Assembly: GCF_021653975.1 (NCBI RefSeq)
Contig: NZ_JAJKFK010000001.1
Span: 558,001-622,000, forward strand
DNA from: Amycolatopsis sp. GM8
GTDB lineage: Bacteria; Actinomycetota; Actinomycetes; Mycobacteriales; Pseudonocardiaceae
Direction of reading: 5' to 3'
DNA: 64,000 nucleotides
Part shown: positions 51,871 through 59,842 of the stretch, one piece after another
How the letters are laid out: every line of letters starts with the position of its first letter
Numbering within the stretch: position 1 is the first letter of the stretch
Made by a program: the position numbers and the translations under genes
The notes under the pieces: generated by a model
What the model saw: only the letters and a program-made list of their open reading frames with translations
Told to the model about the DNA's origin: nothing
Databases searched by the model: none

Positions 51871-53070
51871 TCAGCTGCTGACCGCGGTGATCAGCTCACC
51901 GTTCGTGGTGTCACCCGACAGCTCCCAGACGAACGCGCCGCCCAGGCCCTGGTCCCGGGCGTAGCCGATCTTCCCGGCGATGGTGCTCGGGGTGTCGTAG
52001 CTCCACCATTCGCTGCCACAGAAGGCATACGCCGTGCCGGCCACGGTGCCGTTCGACGGGCAGCGGGACTTGATCAGCTTGTAGTCCTCGATCCCCGCCT
52101 CGTACTTGCCCGGCGCCGCCCCGGTGGCACTGCCGCCCGGCGCGGCCTGCGTGACACCGGTCCAGCCGCGGCCGTAGAAACCGATACCCAGCAACATCTT
52201 GCTCGGCGGCACGCCCTTCGACTTCAGCTTCTGGATCGCGGCGTCGGCGTAGAACCCGGCGATCGGGATGCCGTCGTAAGAGGTCAATGGCGAGTGTGGC
52301 GCCGTCGGCCCGTCCGCGTCGAACGCGCCGAAGTAGTCGTAGGTCATCACGTTGTACCAGTCGACGTACTGCGCCGCGCCGCCGTAGTCGGCCGCGTCGA
52401 TCTTGCCGCCGGATGTGCCGTCCGCGGTGATCGCCGAGGTCACCAGCTCGCCGCCGAACCTCGACCGCAGCGCGCCCATCAGGTTCTTGTACGCGGCCGC
52501 GCCGCTGGTGTCACAGGAGAGCCCGCAGGCGTTCGGGTACTCCCAGTCGATGTCGATCCCGTCGAACACGCCGGCCCAGCGGGGGTCGTGCAGCAGGTTG
52601 TAGCAGGAGTCGGCGAACGCGGCCGGGTTCTGCGCGGCCTGCCCGAAGCCGCTGGACCAGGTCCAGCCGCCGAACGAGTAGATGACCTTCAACCCGGGGT
52701 GCATCGCCTTCAACCGCTTGAGCTGGCCGAAGTTACCGCGCAACGCGCTGTTGTCCCAGGTGTCGGAGACGCCGTCCACGCTGCTCGCCGCGTCGTAGTA
52801 CTTGTCATAGGCGGCGTACGTGTCGCCGATCGCGCACTGGCCGTTCGTGACATTCCCGAACGCGTAGTTGATGTGGGTCAGTTTCCCCGCCGAGCCGCTC
52901 GTCTCGACGTTCTTCACCTGGTAGTTGCGGTCGTACACGCCCCATTCGGTGAAGTAGCCGACCACTTTCCCGACGGGGGCGGCGGTCGCGGCCGGTGGCG
53001 CGAACGTGACGGTCATCAGCACCGCCGCGAGCGCACCCGCCGCGGTGAACAGCTTTCGGTGTCGGAACAT
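51871..53070 (-). CDS. Secreted GH18 chitinase
   Basis: A 399-aa glycoside hydrolase family 18 enzyme. Residues 1-32 are a signal peptide (MFRHRKLFTAAGALAAVL, ATAAPVG cleavage area). The mature catalytic domain follows directly, without a chitin-binding module: VVGYFTEWGVYDRNYQ, INYAFGNV, SFGGWTWSSGF, and the catalytic DxxDxDxE in FDGIDIDWEYP. YDYFGAFD and FVWELSGD complete the barrel. It cleaves chitin outside the cell. ATG 53070 has GGGGAGG upstream. Two DasR-like boxes lie before it. Confidence 0.94.
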   Translation of the reverse strand: MFRHRKLFTAAGALAAVLMTVTFAPPAATAAPVGKVVGYFTEWGVYDRNYQVKNVETSGSAGKLTHINYAFGNVTNGQCAIGDTYAAYDKYYDAASSVDGVSDTWDNSALRGNFGQLKRLKAMHPGLKVIYSFGGWTWSSGFGQAAQNPAAFADSCYNLLHDPRWAGVFDGIDIDWEYPNACGLSCDTSGAAAYKNLMGALRSRFGGELVTSAITADGTSGGKIDAADYGGAAQYVDWYNVMTYDYFGAFDADGPTAPHSPLTSYDGIPIAGFYADAAIQKLKSKGVPPSKMLLGIGFYGRGWTGVTQAAPGGSATGAAPGKYEAGIEDYKLIKSRCPSNGTVAGTAYAFCGSEWWSYDTPSTIAGKIGYARDQGLGGAFVWELSGDTTNGELITAVSS

Positions 53071-53115
53071 GCTTCCTCCCCGAGCCGGACAAGAAGGGAC
53101 GAAGAGCACGTTAAG

Positions 53116-53148
53116 TGGACTAGACCATCACATCAATGGTCTAGTCCA
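53116..53148. promoter_or_regulatory. Paired DasR-like operators upstream of the chitinase
   Basis: TGGACTAGACCA (53116-53127) and TGGTCTAGTCCA (53137-53148) each differ at one base from the symmetric TGGTCTAGACCA core of the DasR site (dre). They are exact reverse complements of each other, nine bases apart, about 46 bases before the chitinase start. Control by GlcNAc-6-phosphate through a DasR-type regulator is implied. Confidence 0.82.
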
Positions 53149-53175
53149 GTATTCCCGACGAAAGTAGCAATCCGC

Positions 53176-53523
53176 TCACGGAGCGTCAGGCAGAGGTGTG
53201 AATTCCACACCGGTCGCCTTGGCCCGCCGCTCACCCCAGTCGTAGAGCGCCTGCAGGGCCGGGCCGAGCGCGGCGCCGTCCCCGGTGAGCCGGTACTCCA
53301 CGCGCGGCGGTCGTTCGTCGAACGTCTCGCGCGTCACCAGGCCATCGGCTTCGAGGTCGCGCAGTTGCTGCGTCAGCATCTTCTCGCTGATCCCCGGCAT
53401 CCGGCGGCGCAGCTCGCCGTAGCGGTGCACGCCTTCCTTGAGGTGCGCCAGGATCACCGGCTTCCACCGGCCACCCACCACGTCCAGGGTCAGCTCCACC
53501 GGGCAGTAGTACCGCCGTGTCAC
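53176..53523 (-). CDS. HxlR-family regulator
   Basis: A 115-aa winged-helix regulator. CPVELTLDVVGGRWKPVIL near 8-26, HRYGELRRRMPGISEKMLTQQLRDLEADGLV, split over 40-70, and RVEYRLTGDG are the HxlR pattern. The single N-terminal Cys (residue 6) is where redox-sensing members have theirs. GTG 53523 has GGGGAGGA five bases upstream. It is divergent from the haemoglobin gene and probably controls it. Confidence 0.92.
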   Translation of the reverse strand: MTRRYYCPVELTLDVVGGRWKPVILAHLKEGVHRYGELRRRMPGISEKMLTQQLRDLEADGLVTRETFDERPPRVEYRLTGDGAALGPALQALYDWGERRAKATGVEFTPLPDAP

Positions 53524-53539
53524 CAGTCCTCCCCTCACC

Positions 53540-53557
53540 ACGCACCCCATGGTGCGT
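53540..53557. promoter_or_regulatory. 18-bp inverted repeat between hxlR-type and haemoglobin genes
   Basis: ACGCACC and GGTGCGT flank CCAT (53540-53557) in the 72-base divergent gap. The size and symmetry suit a dimeric HxlR operator. Confidence 0.6.
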
Positions 53558-53595
53558 ACTTGCCGGCGCCGGGCCAGGAGGTGTTGCCTTGCCCC

Positions 53596-54093
53596 ATGAC
53601 CGACACACCGCCGAGTCTCTACGAATGGGCCGGTGGCCGGCCCGCGCTCGTGCAGCTCTTCGAAGTGTTCTACGACAAGGTGCTCGCCGACGAGCTCCTC
53701 GAACCCGTCTTCCGGGGAATGGACCCCGGGCATCCGCGGCACGTCGCCGACTGGCTCGGCGAGGTGTTCGGCGGGCCCGCCCGCTACAGCGGCGAACGCG
53801 GCGGGCACGCGCACATGATCGGCCGGCACCTCGGCCGCGCGATCACCGAAGAACAGCGCCGCCGCTGGGTTTCGCTGCTGATGGACGCCGCCGACGAGGT
53901 GAACCTGCCCGCGGACCCGGAGTTCCGCGCCGCGTTCGCCGGTTACCTGGAATGGGGCAGCCGGCTCGCCGTGCTCTTCTCGCGACCGGGCGCGGATCCG
54001 AACACGGACGAGCCGATGCCGAAATGGGACTGGCCGATGCCGCCGTGGCAGCCCCAAGAGACTCAGCCGAAGAAGACCTCGGCCTCTTCGTAG
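53596..54093 (+). CDS. Group II truncated haemoglobin
   Basis: A 165-aa globin. SLYEWAGGRPALVQLFEVFYDKV, split from residue 7, contains the helix-B Tyr region. A proximal His is likely in HAHMIGRHLG near 74-83, and RRWVSLLMDAADE follows in helix G. It probably binds oxygen or NO. An extended Pro/Trp-rich C terminus (KWDWPMPPWQP) is also seen in related proteins. ATG 53596 is used; AGGAGG lies 15 bases upstream, rather far. The 3' end overlaps the phosphofructokinase gene by 31 bases. Confidence 0.9.
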   Translation: MTDTPPSLYEWAGGRPALVQLFEVFYDKVLADELLEPVFRGMDPGHPRHVADWLGEVFGGPARYSGERGGHAHMIGRHLGRAITEEQRRRWVSLLMDAADEVNLPADPEFRAAFAGYLEWGSRLAVLFSRPGADPNTDEPMPKWDWPMPPWQPQETQPKKTSASS

Positions 54094-55088
54094 CGCTCCT
54101 GCGGGACGGTCTTCAGCTCGGCGGTCGCCTCGGCGAGCTTGACGCGCACGATGTCGGTGCCGCGCAGGGCGACCATCACGCCGAAGTCGCCGTCGATGAC
54201 CGCGTCCACCGCGTGCAGGCCGAACCGGGTCGCGAGCACCCGGTCGTACGCGGTCGGCGTGCCGCCGCGCTGCACGTGCCCGAGCACCACGGCGCGCGAC
54301 TCCTTGCCGGTGCGCACGGCGATCTCGTCGGCCAGCCAGGTGCCGATGCCGCCGAGCCGGACGTGCCCGAACGCGTCCTTTTCGCCGCTGGTCAGCAGTT
54401 CCGCGCCGCCCTCGGGCAGCGCACCCTCGGCGACCACGATGATCGGCGCGTACATCCGCTCGAAGCGGCGCTCCACCCATTCGACGACCTGGTCGACGGA
54501 GAACGGCCGCTCCGGCACGAGGATCACGTTCGCGCCGCCGGCCAGACCGGAGTGCAGCGCGATCCAGCCCGCGTGCCGGCCCATCACCTCGACCACGATC
54601 GCGCGGTAGTGCGACTCGGCGGTGGTGCGCAGCCGGTCGATGGCCTCGGTGGCGATGTGCACCGCGGTGTCGAAGCCGAACGTGTAGTCGGTCGCGGCGA
54701 GGTCGTTGTCGATCGTCTTGGGCACGCCGACCACGCCGATACCGTCGTCGGTCAGCCGCTTCGCCACACCGAGGGTGTCCTCGCCGCCGATCGCGATCAG
54801 CGCGTCAATCCGCTGCTCGGCCAGCGTCGCGCGGATCTTCTCGACGCCGCCCTCCTCCTTGTACGGGTTGGTGCGCGAGGAGCCGAGGATCGTGCCGCCG
54901 CGGGTGAGGATCTCCTCGACGTCGGCGAGGCCGAGCGGCCTCGACTCCCCGGTCATCGGGCCACGCCAGCCGCTGCGGAAGCCGACGATGTCCCAGCCGT
55001 GCACCTCGATCCCCTTGCGGACCACGGCCCTGATCACCGCGTTCAGCCCGGGGCAGTCGCCGCCACCGGTCAGCACCCCCACTCGCAT
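54063..55088 (-). CDS. pfp: 6-phosphofructokinase, probably pyrophosphate-dependent
   Basis: A 341-aa PfkA-family enzyme phosphorylating fructose 6-phosphate. GGGDCPGLNAVIR marks the N terminus, PKTIDNDL the active site and VMGRHAGWIA the substrate loop. Asp104 (in GGEDT) and Lys124 (in PKTIDND) are the two residues that favour PPi over ATP; ATP enzymes have Gly at 104. This is the combination of the Amycolatopsis methanolica PPi enzyme as I recall it. PPi use makes the reaction reversible. ATG 55088 is the family start. Confidence 0.9.
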   Translation of the reverse strand: MRVGVLTGGGDCPGLNAVIRAVVRKGIEVHGWDIVGFRSGWRGPMTGESRPLGLADVEEILTRGGTILGSSRTNPYKEEGGVEKIRATLAEQRIDALIAIGGEDTLGVAKRLTDDGIGVVGVPKTIDNDLAATDYTFGFDTAVHIATEAIDRLRTTAESHYRAIVVEVMGRHAGWIALHSGLAGGANVILVPERPFSVDQVVEWVERRFERMYAPIIVVAEGALPEGGAELLTSGEKDAFGHVRLGGIGTWLADEIAVRTGKESRAVVLGHVQRGGTPTAYDRVLATRFGLHAVDAVIDGDFGVMVALRGTDIVRVKLAEATAELKTVPQERYEEAEVFFG

Positions 55089-55201
55089 GGGAACCCGCCC
55101 TTTCCAGAAAGTTGTTCCTCGTCACAGTCTGTCGAGCGCCAGCGTAGCCGCGCGCGGCCTTGATCGGTCAAGCGGTCAGCGCCTTTGGTAGGGTCGCTTC
55201 C

Positions 55202-55270
55202 GTGCGGCGGTATTTCTGGTTTAGCGGGCCGGCCCTGGGTGGGCCAGCCGGCGAGATCGCCGCGCGCTGA
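55202..55270 (+). CDS. Aromatic leader peptide upstream of aroG
   Basis: A 22-codon frame, GTG 55202 to TGA 55268-55270, reads VRRYFWFSGPALGGPAGEIA plus AR. Codons 4-7 are Tyr-Phe-Trp-Phe, all products of the pathway that aroG starts. TAGGGT lies eight bases upstream as a weak ribosome site or -10 box. A hairpin follows 12 bases after the stop and aroG begins 76 bases after the stop. This is the layout of a ribosome-mediated attenuator sensing aromatic aminoacyl-tRNA. No protein function is expected. Confidence 0.72.
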   Translation: MRRYFWFSGPALGGPAGEIAAR

Positions 55271-55282
55271 ACCTTCCACCCT

Positions 55283-55306
55283 CGAGCCGGATGACAGACC
55301 GGCTCG
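55283..55306 (+). promoter_or_regulatory. Hairpin in the aroG leader
   Basis: CGAGCCGG (55283-55290) pairs with CCGGCTCG (55299-55306) around ATGACAGA. It lies between the leader peptide stop and aroG. There is no T-run, so it may sequester the aroG translation start region or act with the GGCCC/GGGCC stem inside the leader (55231-55245) as an alternative structure. Confidence 0.6.
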
Positions 55307-55346
55307 GGTGAAGACGCGGGCCGGTCGGATGAGGACCAGACCCGCC

Positions 55347-56423
55347 ATGCACATCGCCGCAGGCCCCGCCACAGACCTGGACAACCAGCGCACCGTGGGC
55401 ATCAGCCCGCTGATCTCCCCCGCCCTGCTCCGGCAGGAGCATCCGATGGACCCGGACGTCGCGAAGACCGTCGCGGCCGGGCGCGACGCGACCATCGACA
55501 TCCTCGACGGCACCGACGACCGGCTGCTCGTCGTGGTCGGCCCGTGCTCGGTGCACGACCCCGAAGCCGCCGTCGACTACGCGATCCGGCTCGCCGAAAA
55601 AGCCGATGCCCTGCGCGACCGGCTGCACGTGATCATGCGCGTGTACTTCGAAAAACCGCGCACCACGCTGGGCTGGAAGGGACTCATCAACGACCCGGCA
55701 CTCGACGGCAGCTACGCGGTCAACCAGGGCCTGCGGATGGCACGCAAGCTGCTGCTCGACATCTCGAAGCTCGGGCTGCCGGTGGGCTGCGAGTTCCTCG
55801 ACCCGATCAGCCCGCAGTTCATCGCCGACCTGGTCAGCTGGGGCTCGATCGGCGCGCGGACCACGGCGAGCCAGGTGCACCGGCAGCTGTGCAGCGCGCT
55901 GTCGATGCCGGTCGGGATCAAGAACTCCACCGAAGGCGACGTGCAGGTCGCGGTCGACGCCACGCGCGCGGCCGGGGCGAGCCACGTGTTCCCCGGGATC
56001 AACACCGACGGCCTCGCCGCGTTGATCACGACGTCGGGCAACCCGGACTGCCACGTCATCCTGCGCGGGCACGCGGGCGGGCCGAACTACGACGCCGGGA
56101 CCGTGCGGGACACGCTCGCGCGGCTGCGCAAGAGCGAGCTGCCGGAGCGGGTGATCATCGACGCCTCGCACGGCAACAGCGCGAAGGACCACGTCCGGCA
56201 GGCGGGCGTCGCACGGGAGCTGGCCGCGCGGATCGGCGACGGCGAACGCGGCATCGTCGGCGTGATGCTCGAGAGCTTCCTCGAAGCCGGGCGGCAGGAG
56301 CTGGTGCTGGGCCGCGCCTCGGAGCTGACCTACGGGCAGTCGATCACCGACGCGTGCCTGGACTGGACCACCACGGCGGATCTGCTGGACGGGCTCGCGG
56401 ACGCCGTCGCTCAGCGCCGCTGA
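55347..56423 (+). CDS. aroG: 3-deoxy-7-phosphoheptulonate (DAHP) synthase, class I
   Basis: A 358-aa enzyme that condenses phosphoenolpyruvate and erythrose 4-phosphate, the first step of aromatic amino acid synthesis. VVVGPCSVHDP near 64-74, MRVYFEKPRTTLGWKGLIND near 98, GARTTASQVHRQ and IDASHGNSAKDH near 271 are class I signatures. ATG 55347 begins the conserved MHIAAGPATDLDNQRT; an ATG six codons upstream is possible. It is preceded by the leader peptide, so expression is probably attenuated by aromatic amino acids. It overlaps the convergent exoribonuclease gene by 13 bases. Confidence 0.96.
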   Translation: MHIAAGPATDLDNQRTVGISPLISPALLRQEHPMDPDVAKTVAAGRDATIDILDGTDDRLLVVVGPCSVHDPEAAVDYAIRLAEKADALRDRLHVIMRVYFEKPRTTLGWKGLINDPALDGSYAVNQGLRMARKLLLDISKLGLPVGCEFLDPISPQFIADLVSWGSIGARTTASQVHRQLCSALSMPVGIKNSTEGDVQVAVDATRAAGASHVFPGINTDGLAALITTSGNPDCHVILRGHAGGPNYDAGTVRDTLARLRKSELPERVIIDASHGNSAKDHVRQAGVARELAARIGDGERGIVGVMLESFLEAGRQELVLGRASELTYGQSITDACLDWTTTADLLDGLADAVAQRR

Positions 56424-56893
56424 GCCTCGATCACGCGCCAGCGTTCGAGGTTGTGGCGGGCGTCGGCGAGGGCGTCGTGCGCGTCGGTGGGGGGCGCGGG
56501 CAGCTTCGGCTTGCCCGCGTCCTCCCAGCGCTGGCGCAGATCACGGGTGAAGCGCGGCAGTTGCCGTGGCAGCGCGGGCATCGGGCCCCACAGCTGCGCG
56601 AGCGCGACATGGTCGTAGGCGGCGTACCAGGCCCACAACTCGATCCCGCCGGGCGGCTTGCCGAAGAAGTCGAGGAGGTCGGTGCGGATCTGCTCGCGGC
56701 CGCGCCACGCCGAGTCGGCGGGTGAGGGCAGCTTCGGCAGGACGTTGTCGCGCACCCACGGCCCGGCCTTGCCGGGGTCGAAATCGGTGGAGACCGCGTA
56801 GAACTCCCGGCCCTTCTCGTCCACGACACCGATCGACACAAGATCGATCGTCACGCCGTCCTCGATGAATTCGGTGTCGTAGAAGAATCGCAC
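56411..56893 (-). CDS. 3'-5' exoribonuclease (Rv2179c-type, RNase T-like)
   Basis: A 160-aa DEDD-fold nuclease. FYDTEFIEDG at the N terminus carries the first two acids (D6, E8), YAAYDHVALAQLWG near 92 the third, and DAHDALADARHNLE near 136 the last His/Asp set. The M. tuberculosis homologue Rv2179c, next to aroG there too, degrades RNA with 3' tails. The start is GTG 56893. The conserved pairing with aroG supports the assignment. Confidence 0.92.
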   Translation of the reverse strand: MRFFYDTEFIEDGVTIDLVSIGVVDEKGREFYAVSTDFDPGKAGPWVRDNVLPKLPSPADSAWRGREQIRTDLLDFFGKPPGGIELWAWYAAYDHVALAQLWGPMPALPRQLPRFTRDLRQRWEDAGKPKLPAPPTDAHDALADARHNLERWRVIEAQRR

Positions 56894-56910
56894 CGGAGCA
56901 CTTTAGGCGA

Positions 56911-57666
56911 CTAGCCCGCCTTGGTCTCCGGGACCCGGTCGACCTCGGTGGCCTGGGCCGGCACATCCGCGCGGACGCCCGCGGCTTCGGCCGCCAGCAG
57001 CTCCTTCGCGCGCGCCGCGTAGATGTCGACGTACTCCTTGCCCGACAGCTCCATCAGCGCGTACATGATCTCGTCGGTGATCGACCGTTCCACGAACCGG
57101 TCGCCCGAGAGGCCTTCGTAGCGGGAGAAGTCCAGCGGCGCCCCGAAGCGGATCTCGAGCCGCTTCGGCCACCACATCTTGGAGCCGATCGGGTTGACCT
57201 TGTCGGTGCCGATCATCGCGACCGGGATCACCGGCACCCGGGCCTCCAGCGCGATCCGGGCGACGCCGGTCTTGCCCTTGTGCAGCCTGCCGTCGGGCGA
57301 GCGGGTGCCCTCCGGGTAGATGCCCAGCAGATGCCCTTCGCGCAGCAGCCGGATCGCGGTGTCCAGCGCGGCCTGCGCGGCGGTGCCGCTCGAGCGGTCG
57401 ATGGGGATCTGGCCGGCGCCGGTGAAGAACCACTTCTTCAGCCGGCCCTTGACACCCTTTTCGGTGAAGTACTCCGACTTCGCGGGGAACGTGACCCGCC
57501 GCGGCACGCGCAACGGCATGAAGAACGAGTCGGCCACCGCGAGGTGGTTGCTGGCGAGGATGGCGCCGCCGTGGCCGGGGATGTGCTCGGTGCCGCTGAC
57601 CTTCGTCGGCCACAGCAGTCGCAACATCGGTCCGAGCAGCACCCATTTGAGCAACCGGTACAGCAC
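56911..57666 (-). CDS. 1-acylglycerol-3-phosphate acyltransferase (PlsC family)
   Basis: A 251-aa membrane-associated acyltransferase of phospholipid synthesis. The HX4D motif is NHLAVADSFF near 42-51, with GIYPEGTRSPDG near 118 and VAMIGTD near 155. It transfers an acyl chain to lysophosphatidic acid. I chose GTG 57666 (VLYRLLKWVLLGP), which has GCAGG five bases upstream; a longer open frame would add 39 residues of low likelihood. It follows the exoribonuclease region as in mycobacteria. Confidence 0.9.
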   Translation of the reverse strand: MLYRLLKWVLLGPMLRLLWPTKVSGTEHIPGHGGAILASNHLAVADSFFMPLRVPRRVTFPAKSEYFTEKGVKGRLKKWFFTGAGQIPIDRSSGTAAQAALDTAIRLLREGHLLGIYPEGTRSPDGRLHKGKTGVARIALEARVPVIPVAMIGTDKVNPIGSKMWWPKRLEIRFGAPLDFSRYEGLSGDRFVERSITDEIMYALMELSGKEYVDIYAARAKELLAAEAAGVRADVPAQATEVDRVPETKAG

Positions 57667-57847
57667 GAAGACCTGCCCCTCTAACCTGCCCGACCAGCCT
57701 GCCCCCCAGGGTACGAACAGTGAGCACCTGAGCACAACGCCCGGCTTGCCCGGTGCGCGCGATCTCACAGGCCCGCCGGGCATATCGCCAACTCCTCGCG
57801 CGTGCGACGATGGGTCGGGTCAGGTCGTGAGGGAAGGGGCGGTGACC

Positions 57848-58603
57848 ATGCCCGTGCTCGCCGGTGCGGAACCGTTCTCGCACACCGGATCGCTGGAAGC
57901 CGGCGTGCTGCTGTGCCATGGCTTCACCAGCACCCCGCAGAGCATGCGGCCGTGGGGCGAGTACCTGGCCGAGCGCGACTACACCGTCCGCTGCCCGCGC
58001 CTGCCCGGCCACGGCACGACGTGGCAGGAGCTCAACCGCACCAGCTGGCCGGACTGGTACGGCTGTGTGCGCACGGAACTGCTCGCGCTGCGGGAACAAT
58101 GCGAGTCGGTCTTCGTGTTCGGACTGTCCATGGGCGGCACCCTCACACTGCGGCTGGCGCAGGACTTCGGCGAGCAGATCAAGGGCCTGGTGCTGGTCAA
58201 CCCGTCGGTGACCACGTTGCGGCGCGACGCCAAGCTGCTGCCGGTGCTGGCGCGGGTGCTGCCGTCGGTGGCCGCGATCGGCAGCGACATCGCCAAGCCC
58301 GGCGCGACGGAGCTGGCGTACTCGCGCACCCCGGTGCGGGCGACCGCGAGCCTCGCGCAGCTGTGGCGTCTCGTGCGCGCCGACCTGGCGAAGGTCACGC
58401 AGCCGTTGCTGCTGTTCCGCTCGCGCACCGACCACGTGGTGGAACCTGTCAACGCCCGGATCGTCCTTGATGGCGTGCGCAGTGAAAATGCCACCGAAGT
58501 GGTGCTGGAGAACAGCTTCCACGTGGCTACGCTCGACAATGACGCTCCGCTGATCTTCGAGCGCAGCGTGCAGTTCGCACAGGAGCAGGTGGGATCCCGA
58601 TGA
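57848..58603 (+). CDS. Alpha/beta-hydrolase, carboxylesterase/monoacylglycerol lipase type
   Basis: A 251-aa lipase-like hydrolase. CHGFTSTPQSMRPWGEYLA is near 19-37, LPGHGTTWQELNRTSW follows, and the nucleophile Ser is in FGLSMGG near 95. The acid is in SRTDHVV and the His in NSFHVATLD. This is the Est30/YvaK-like carboxylesterase pattern. ATG 57848 has AAGGGG eight bases upstream. The next gene's start overlaps its stop (ATGA). Confidence 0.9.
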   Translation: MPVLAGAEPFSHTGSLEAGVLLCHGFTSTPQSMRPWGEYLAERDYTVRCPRLPGHGTTWQELNRTSWPDWYGCVRTELLALREQCESVFVFGLSMGGTLTLRLAQDFGEQIKGLVLVNPSVTTLRRDAKLLPVLARVLPSVAAIGSDIAKPGATELAYSRTPVRATASLAQLWRLVRADLAKVTQPLLLFRSRTDHVVEPVNARIVLDGVRSENATEVVLENSFHVATLDNDAPLIFERSVQFAQEQVGSR

Positions 58604-59088
58604 GCTCGCACGGCACCGACCCGGAGGACGTGGACGCCACTTTCGCGGCGATCGTCGCCGACCTGCGCGCGGAGGGGGTCGGCGAGTTCGTCGACGAGCC
58701 CGCCGAGCCCCGGACCGACAAGATCGACAAGATCGAGAACACGGACAAGGCGCCGCCCGCGGCGCCGGAGCCGGCCGACCCGCCGTGGCGGGGCGGGGGC
58801 ACGACGTGGGACGACACGGTGCTCGGGGACGACCCGTCCGACGACGAGCACTACATCCCGCCCGAGCCGCCGCCACTGCCCAAGCCCGGCAAGGGCGCCT
58901 TCATCGTGCTGCTGTTCTTCCTCGTGGGCCTGTTCCTGTTGATCGCGCCCGGCCTGATCGGGATCAGCTCGTCGCTTGGAACGCCGCTGGGCATCCTGTC
59001 GCTGGCCACGGCGATCGCGCTGCTGTTGTTGCGGGTCAAGCAGGGTCCGCCGGACGGTGCCGACCCGAGCAACGGCGCCCAGGTCTGA
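58600..59088 (+). CDS. DUF308-like small membrane protein with acidic N terminus
   Basis: A 162-aa protein. Residues 1-95 are very acidic and disordered (DKIDKIENTDKAPP, DDPSDDEHYIPPEPPP). Two transmembrane helices follow (about 100-118 and 124-145), then a short tail. Function unknown. Its ATG overlaps the lipase stop by four bases. Both would be made together, so it might tether or assist the hydrolase. Confidence 0.8.
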   Translation: MSSHGTDPEDVDATFAAIVADLRAEGVGEFVDEPAEPRTDKIDKIENTDKAPPAAPEPADPPWRGGGTTWDDTVLGDDPSDDEHYIPPEPPPLPKPGKGAFIVLLFFLVGLFLLIAPGLIGISSSLGTPLGILSLATAIALLLLRVKQGPPDGADPSNGAQV

Positions 59089-59092
59089 CCGG

Positions 59093-59842
59093 TCAGGCGG
59101 GGTCGTCGTAGCGCAGTCCCCGACGCCGCGACTCTTCGATCCACGTCATGGTGCCGGCCTCGATGTCGCGCACGGCGCCGGAGACCGCCGGGTGCACGGT
59201 GGCCAACTCGGCCAAAGCGGCCACGAGGTGTTGTTCGGCCTGGTGGAACCAGGACACGGAGGCGTCGATGGCCTCCTGCCGGCCGCCGGGGGTGCCGCGC
59301 CGGACGACCTGGTCCACGGTGGTCCAGTCGTCGACGTTGGCTCGCCCGGCGTCGATCAGGGCCAGGTCCAGCGCGATCCCCCAGCATGTTCCCAGGTGCC
59401 GCTCGATGGTCCGGCAGGTGCCGGTGCGCATCGCGGCGAGCAGCTCACCGGCCAGCTCCGGCCTGACATAACCGATGAAAGTGACCATGGCGGGCGCGGC
59501 CACGTTGGCGTGGCGCAGGTCCACGTACCGTTCAGGGCCGAGCGGCTCCCGGTTGATCTGGATGGTGCGCAGGACGCGGGTGGCGTCGATGAAGGTCCAG
59601 AGGCTGTAGAAGCAAGCCAGCCGTTTGACCTGGTCGGTCCGGCCGGTGGGGTAGATCAATGAACAGTAGCCGGCGCCGGTGTCGGGATAGGTGCCGCGCA
59701 CGGTGTCGTATCTGGTGCGTGCGATGGGATGGAGCACGTCCTCGCAGAATGCCTTGCAGTGGGCGTAGATCTCAGCGTGGGCGGGATGGCGCCCGGGGGA
59801 CGGGAACCTGCTGCGCAGGATCGGCACCTGATATCCGGTCAT
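59093..59842 (-). CDS. Terpene-synthase-like protein lacking metal-binding motifs
   Basis: A 249-aa protein whose layout recalls bacterial class I terpene synthases: FPSPGRHPAHAEIYAHCKAF near 13, RTDQVKRLACFYSLWTFID near 68, and a C-terminal AGTMTWIEESRRRGLRY. The DDxxD motif is replaced by FIDATR, and no NSE triad is visible; it is also about 80 residues shorter than usual. A catalytic terpene cyclase is therefore unlikely. It may be a degenerate or repurposed member. ATG 59842 lacks a good ribosome site. Confidence in the family is moderate. Confidence 0.65.
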   Translation of the reverse strand: MTGYQVPILRSRFPSPGRHPAHAEIYAHCKAFCEDVLHPIARTRYDTVRGTYPDTGAGYCSLIYPTGRTDQVKRLACFYSLWTFIDATRVLRTIQINREPLGPERYVDLRHANVAAPAMVTFIGYVRPELAGELLAAMRTGTCRTIERHLGTCWGIALDLALIDAGRANVDDWTTVDQVVRRGTPGGRQEAIDASVSWFHQAEQHLVAALAELATVHPAVSGAVRDIEAGTMTWIEESRRRGLRYDDPA

